Source: JAAZNO01 sp012798275
GTDB taxonomy: Bacteria; Chloroflexota; Anaerolineae; B4-G1; SLSP01
Reading direction: 5' to 3'
Assembly: GCA_035347995.1 (NCBI GenBank)
Contig: DAOPQD010000004.1
Location: 1-64,000 of the forward strand
DNA: 64,000 nt
Part shown: in pieces, positions 60,412 to 64,000 of the stretch
Numbering within the stretch: position 1 is the stretch's first letter
Layout: each line of letters begins with the position of its first letter
Notes under the pieces: generated by a model
What the model saw: the letters and a program-made list of their open reading frames with translations, nothing else
Told to the model about the DNA's origin: nothing
Databases searched by the model: none
Made by a program: the position numbers and the translations under genes

Positions 60412-61710
60412 ATGAAAATTCGGCTGATGCTTGTAGTGACAGTGCTGTGGGGGCTCACGGCGTGTGCGAACGTGCCTTCTTCGCCGATCATGCCGCCGGC
60501 GACCTCGCCCACTCCCTCGCCGACGCCGCCGACGTTGCCCCGACCCACGCCGTTGCCTGGCAGCGATCTGACGACGTTGACGTTGTGGGTGCCGGATGTG
60601 CTGAGCGGCGAGACCGCCGGGGAAGCGCACCCGCTGTTGCTGGCGCAGATCGAGGCATTCTCACGGCAACACACGAACATCCAGGTGCAGGTGTTGGTGA
60701 AAAAAGCGCAGGGAGCGGGTGGACTCTACGATCTTCTGAGCACTGCCTTCAGCGCCGCGCCGGTGGTGCTGCCCGACCTGGTGATTTTGGAGCACGATGA
60801 CCTGCGCGCCGCGGCGAAAAACGGTTTTGTGGTGGCGTTGCCGCCGGATGAACTCACCGACAGCATCTTCCCCTTTGCCAGTGACGCCGTGACTTTTGAT
60901 GAGCGTGTGTACGGCCTGCCCTTTTTGAGCGAAGTGTCGCAAGCGGTGTACACCCCGCGCCTTGACGTGGCCGCGCCGCTCTCGTGGACCAAAGTGCTGA
61001 CCGGCGGGTATGCCTTGCTGTTCCCTACTGCTCCCGCTGCCGACCTTGCCGATGATTTCTTGCTGGAAATTTACCAGGGGTCGGGGGGGCAGGTAGCCGA
61101 TGCGGAGGGACGTCCGCTGCTGGATCGCCCACACCTGGAGGAGCTCTATCGCTTCATGGCGGTGATGGTCGAAGCGGGCCTGCTGGATTCCACGCGGCTG
61201 GCGACGCTGCCCGATGCGCGCGCCTGTTGGGAGACGTTCCAGACGGAGGCGGTCCAATCCAACCGCCCGCTGTTGAGTGCCGTCCCTGCCGGCGTTTACT
61301 GGAGCAGCGTCGCGCGGGTAGGGGCCGCGAGTTGGGCGCCAACCCGCGACGGTCAGCCTTTCGCCCTGGCGGAAGTGTGGTCGCTGGCGTTGGTCAGCAC
61401 CGACTCTGCGCATGAGGACGCTGCCCTGCAACTGGCCCACTGGCTGAATGAGGGGGGACAGGCGGCCGATCTCTCACTGGCGGTGGCGATGTTGCCTCCG
61501 AGTCAGGAGGCGCTGGCGTTGTGGCCCCTTTCCACTGAAGGGGTGGCCTTCCTGGAGCAGCTCCTCCCCGCTACGGTCCTGTCTCCCCCTCCGACGGTGG
61601 ATCAGCCTGTACGGCGGGCGTTGCAGGCCGGCTTGAATTTTCTGCTGACGACTGAGGACGCGACGCCGGAGCAGGCCGCAACCTATGCGTTGACCGTCTT
61701 GCGTAAATGA
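60412..61710 (+). CDS. Extracellular solute-binding lipoprotein (ABC sugar-type)
   Basis: The 432-aa product has a lipobox LTAC (C18), a Pro/Thr-rich linker, and a type 1 periplasmic-binding fold: LTTLTLWVPDVLSGETAGEA, FSRQHTNIQVQVLVKKA, LPDLVILEHDDL, VTFDERVYGLPFLSEVSQAV. This is the pattern of maltose/multiple-sugar-binding proteins. No permease genes are nearby, so it may be an orphan binding protein linked to the preceding glycosidase. ATG 60412 has GGGGAGG about 8 bases upstream. Confidence 0.75.
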   Translation: MKIRLMLVVTVLWGLTACANVPSSPIMPPATSPTPSPTPPTLPRPTPLPGSDLTTLTLWVPDVLSGETAGEAHPLLLAQIEAFSRQHTNIQVQVLVKKAQGAGGLYDLLSTAFSAAPVVLPDLVILEHDDLRAAAKNGFVVALPPDELTDSIFPFASDAVTFDERVYGLPFLSEVSQAVYTPRLDVAAPLSWTKVLTGGYALLFPTAPAADLADDFLLEIYQGSGGQVADAEGRPLLDRPHLEELYRFMAVMVEAGLLDSTRLATLPDARACWETFQTEAVQSNRPLLSAVPAGVYWSSVARVGAASWAPTRDGQPFALAEVWSLALVSTDSAHEDAALQLAHWLNEGGQAADLSLAVAMLPPSQEALALWPLSTEGVAFLEQLLPATVLSPPPTVDQPVRRALQAGLNFLLTTEDATPEQAATYALTVLRK

Positions 61711-61738
61711 AACCAATTTTGGATTTCTGGCCGCGGGC

Positions 61739-61801
61739 CTCTGACTTCTGCCCTCTGCCCTCTGCCCTCTGCTTTCTGATCTCTGACTTCTGATCTCTGC
61801 T
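61739..61801. repeat. Nine degenerate heptamer repeats
   Basis: Nine consecutive 7-bp units of the pattern YTCTGMY (for example CTCTGCC, TTCTGAT) fill the gap between the solute-binding gene and the glycerate kinase gene. Confidence 0.8.
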
Positions 61802-61815
61802 GTTAAGGATCTGCC

Positions 61816-63144
61816 ATGCACCTGCACGAGGATCTGACATTCATCCGCGAGGCGGCACTGCGCGCGGTGGACCCGGCGCGGCTGGTGCGCGAGCAGCTTC
61901 GCGTGGCCGAGGGGCGGTTATGGATTGGGGAGAACGAATGGGACCTGGCGGAGCTGCGTGACCTTCGGGTCATCGCTGCCGGCAAAGCGGCTGTCCCCAT
62001 GGCGCAGGCCGCCGGGGAGTGCCTGGGAGCCTCGCTTACGGCGGGCGTGCTGGTGACGAAAACCCATCATGCTGCCGGTCATGTCCTGCCCGATGGATTT
62101 CAGGTCTTCGAGGCGGGGCATCCCACGCCGGATATGAACGGCGTGCGGGCCGCCCATGCGGCGCTGCGGCTGCTGGAGGACCTTACGACGCGGGACCTGG
62201 TGTTGGTCTTGCTCTCCGGCGGCGCCTCGGCGTTGTTGCCGGCGCCCGTCGAGCCGCTGGTGCTGGCGGATTTGCAGGCCGTGACCTCCCTGCTGTTGCG
62301 CTCCGGCGCGCCGATTGGGGAGCTCAACGCCGTGCGCAAACACCTTTCGCGCCTTGCCGGCGGGCAGCTGGCCCGGCTGGCGGCGCCGGCTGCCGTGGTG
62401 ACGCTGATCCTCTCCGACGTGATCGGCGACCCGCTGGACGTCATCGCTTCGGGGCCGACCGCGCCGGATCCGACGACGTATGCTGAGGCGTGGCGCGTGC
62501 TGGAGCGCTATGACCTGCTCCCTCGCGTCCCTTCGGCGGTGCGCGAGTATCTCGCAGCAGGCAGGGCCGGCGCCGTGCCGGAAACGCCCAAACCTGCCGA
62601 TCCCTGTTTTGCGCGTGTGACCAACCTCGTGATCGGCTCCAACCGCGTCGCGGCGCGGGCAGCGGCGCAGGCCGCGCAGGAGGCGGGCTATCGTCCCTTG
62701 CTGCTGAGCACCTTCGTCGAAGGGGAAGCCCGCGAGGTGGCCAAAGTCGCCGCGGCGTTGATGCGGAGCGTGCGGACCTATGGGGAGCCGTTGCCGCCGC
62801 CCGCCTGTCTGCTGTGGGGCGGAGAGACGACCGTTACCGTGCGCGGCAACGGGAAAGGCGGGCGCAATCAGGAATTGGCGCTCGCCGCCGCGCTGGCGCT
62901 GGAGGGGTTGCCCGACATGGCGCTGCTCGCGCTGGCTACCGACGGGACCGATGGCCCGACGGATGCGGCCGGCGCCATCGTGGATGGTGCAACGGTCGGG
63001 CGCGCCCGGGCGCTGGGGCTCGATCTTTACGCCGCTTTGCGCGATAACGATGCCTATCCGGCGCTGGAGGCGTTGGAGGCGTTGTTGCGCCTTGGCCCGA
63101 CGGGCACCAACGTCAACGATCTCCTGGTGATGCTCATCGCCTGA
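61816..63144 (+). CDS. Glycerate 2-kinase (MOFRL family)
   Basis: The 442-aa product matches the GckA/TtuD-type glycerate kinases: VIAAGKAAVPMAQAAG, VFEAGHPTPDMNG, VLVLLSGGASALLPAP, GELNAVRKHLSRLAGGQLAR, VTLILSDVIGDPLDVIASGP, LLWGGETTVTVRGNGKGGRN and ALATDGTDGPTDAAGA. The last two belong to the MOFRL domain. It phosphorylates glycerate, normally to 2-phosphoglycerate. ATG 61816 has AAGGA upstream, just after the heptamer repeats. Confidence 0.9.
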   Translation: MHLHEDLTFIREAALRAVDPARLVREQLRVAEGRLWIGENEWDLAELRDLRVIAAGKAAVPMAQAAGECLGASLTAGVLVTKTHHAAGHVLPDGFQVFEAGHPTPDMNGVRAAHAALRLLEDLTTRDLVLVLLSGGASALLPAPVEPLVLADLQAVTSLLLRSGAPIGELNAVRKHLSRLAGGQLARLAAPAAVVTLILSDVIGDPLDVIASGPTAPDPTTYAEAWRVLERYDLLPRVPSAVREYLAAGRAGAVPETPKPADPCFARVTNLVIGSNRVAARAAAQAAQEAGYRPLLLSTFVEGEAREVAKVAAALMRSVRTYGEPLPPPACLLWGGETTVTVRGNGKGGRNQELALAAALALEGLPDMALLALATDGTDGPTDAAGAIVDGATVGRARALGLDLYAALRDNDAYPALEALEALLRLGPTGTNVNDLLVMLIA

Positions 63145-63233
63145 ATCCCCTGCCTGGCCTCGCAGCCCGCGTCGGGAGGAGGCGCGCGGCGGCGAGGTCC
63201 ACGATTTTTGCCTCTCATCGCGCCGCCGCTATC

Positions 63234-63261
63234 TTGCGTTTTCACTTGTGTGGAGTATTAT
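63234..63261 (+). promoter_or_regulatory. Possible promoter of the O-antigen-ligase-like gene
   Basis: TTGCGT (63234-63239), a 16-bp spacer and TATTAT (63256-63261) lie 52 bp before ATG 63314. The -35 is weak. Confidence 0.4.
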
Positions 63262-63313
63262 CCCTTCCAGAATGCGTTTAACTGCCCTGTTAGAGGGGCG
63301 CGAGGAGTGGGGA

Positions 63314-64000
63314 ATGTCTGCATCAAAGCTGAGTGCTTTTTGTGACCGTTTCCTCGAAGCCGGCTGGCTGTTGGGCGTGACCATCACGCCGGTGTTTTTC
63401 AATGTCTACTCACAGCGTGTCTTTGAGCCGGATAAGCTCACTACCCTGCGCGCCCTGGCGACGATCATGGCGGTCTTCTGGCTGATCCGTTTTATCGAGG
63501 CCTGGAGGCATAAGAAGACGCTGCTCCCCTTCACCTGGCGCACGCCGCTGGTGTTGGTGGCGCTGGTGACGATGGGCGTTTACGTGTTGAGCTCGCTGTT
63601 CTCGCTGGTGCCCTACACGAGCTTCGTCGGGTCGTATCAGCGACTTCAGGGCACGTACACGCTCTTCGCCTATCTGGTGATCTTCTTCGCGCTGTTGACC
63701 GGCCTGCACACCCGCGAGCAGTTGAATCGCCTGATCACAGTGTTGATTTTGAACAGCCTGCCGGTGGCACTCTACGGCATCATTCAGCGCAATGGACTGG
63801 ATCCTCTGCCCTGGGCGGGAGACGTCCAACATCGTGTGGCCGCCAACATGGGCAACGCCATTTTCGTGGCGGCGTATCTGATCATGATCGCCCCTTTGAC
63901 GGCTGCGAAGATCGTGGAAAGCTTCCAGGACATTCTCCGCCGTGAGCCATCGCGGGTGACCGACATTCTGCGCGCGGCCGGGTACATTTTCATCTTTGTC
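63314..64000 (+). CDS. O-antigen-ligase-like membrane protein, N-terminal 229 codons
   Basis: ATG 63314 follows GAGGAG at 6 bases. The frame stays open to the window end (229 codons). The product is rich in transmembrane helices (GVTITPVFFNVYS, LVLVALVTMGVYVLSSLFSL, YTLFAYLVIFFALLTGL, LITVLILNSLPVALYGII, NAIFVAAYLIMIAPLTA). It has the loop SFVGSYQRLQGTYT seen in O-antigen ligase/polymerase-type proteins of Chloroflexota, which often carry TPRs at the C-terminus. It would act on surface glycans. The rest lies outside the window. Confidence 0.7.
   Translation, partial: MSASKLSAFCDRFLEAGWLLGVTITPVFFNVYSQRVFEPDKLTTLRALATIMAVFWLIRFIEAWRHKKTLLPFTWRTPLVLVALVTMGVYVLSSLFSLVPYTSFVGSYQRLQGTYTLFAYLVIFFALLTGLHTREQLNRLITVLILNSLPVALYGIIQRNGLDPLPWAGDVQHRVAANMGNAIFVAAYLIMIAPLTAAKIVESFQDILRREPSRVTDILRAAGYIFIFV

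Overview
The window looks like a chromosomal segment of a GC-rich, uncultured-type Chloroflexota bacterium (Anaerolineae-like). This is inferred from gene content and style: a TPR protein with a C-terminal bacterial transcriptional activator domain, a MutL/zinc-ribbon/membrane-protein operon with no mutase, lipoproteins with long Thr-Pro linkers, and Yip1, CapA and C39/TIM-barrel proteins of the kind common in that phylum. No rRNA or taxonomic marker beyond single ribosomal proteins is present, so the assignment is tentative.

Layout. 0-5 kb: a partial small gene, a TPR/BTAD regulator, an MvaI/BcnI-like restriction-modification pair, and a cytidylate-kinase-like gene. 5-13.6 kb: a glycosyltransferase/TPR/lipoprotein operon, a PLP enzyme with two paralogous membrane proteins, a glutamine-amidotransferase-like hydrolase, rplS, a LysM protein and a wall-anchor-like protein. 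13.7-21.2 kb: one seven-gene minus-strand operon (84-aa protein, DUF6754-like, two membrane proteins, a 787-aa zinc-ribbon protein with repeated PDWL motifs, a MutL-like ATPase and a KOW-domain protein). 21.3-25.1 kb: a decayed accessory patch with two fused transposase remnants, a DUF4007 stub, an HNH nuclease, a methyltransferase-HIT fusion, tRNA-Asn and an IS630 remnant.

25.1-38.7 kb is the most interesting part. An AT-rich leader with a good promoter and three 11-bp operator-like repeats precedes a plus-strand cassette: a small two-TM protein, a 2249-aa NACHT-like NTPase with about 50 TPRs, a gingipain/caspase-like cysteine protease, MraZ, FtsZ, an 80-aa protein, and an 877-aa protein joining a TIM barrel to two C39-like protease domains. 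This reads as a STAND sensor/protease module coupled to a cell-division GTPase and its regulator. I know of no described system with this set.

38.7-45.2 kb: sufCBD with two inteins in sufB, and a Yip1 protein. 45.3-51.4 kb: dnaE, tRNA-Val, a CapA-like lipoprotein and rpsT. 51.4-53.4 kb: a gene-poor stretch with a cluster of DnaA-box-like sequences, an HTH gene, a TPR gene and a perfect parS site, which suggests origin-proximal DNA. 53.4-64 kb: dispersed repeats, rplI-rodZ-rimO, an FAD oxidase/Nudix pair, more repeats and hairpins, a glycoside hydrolase, a solute-binding lipoprotein, a glycerate kinase and a truncated O-antigen-ligase-like membrane protein.
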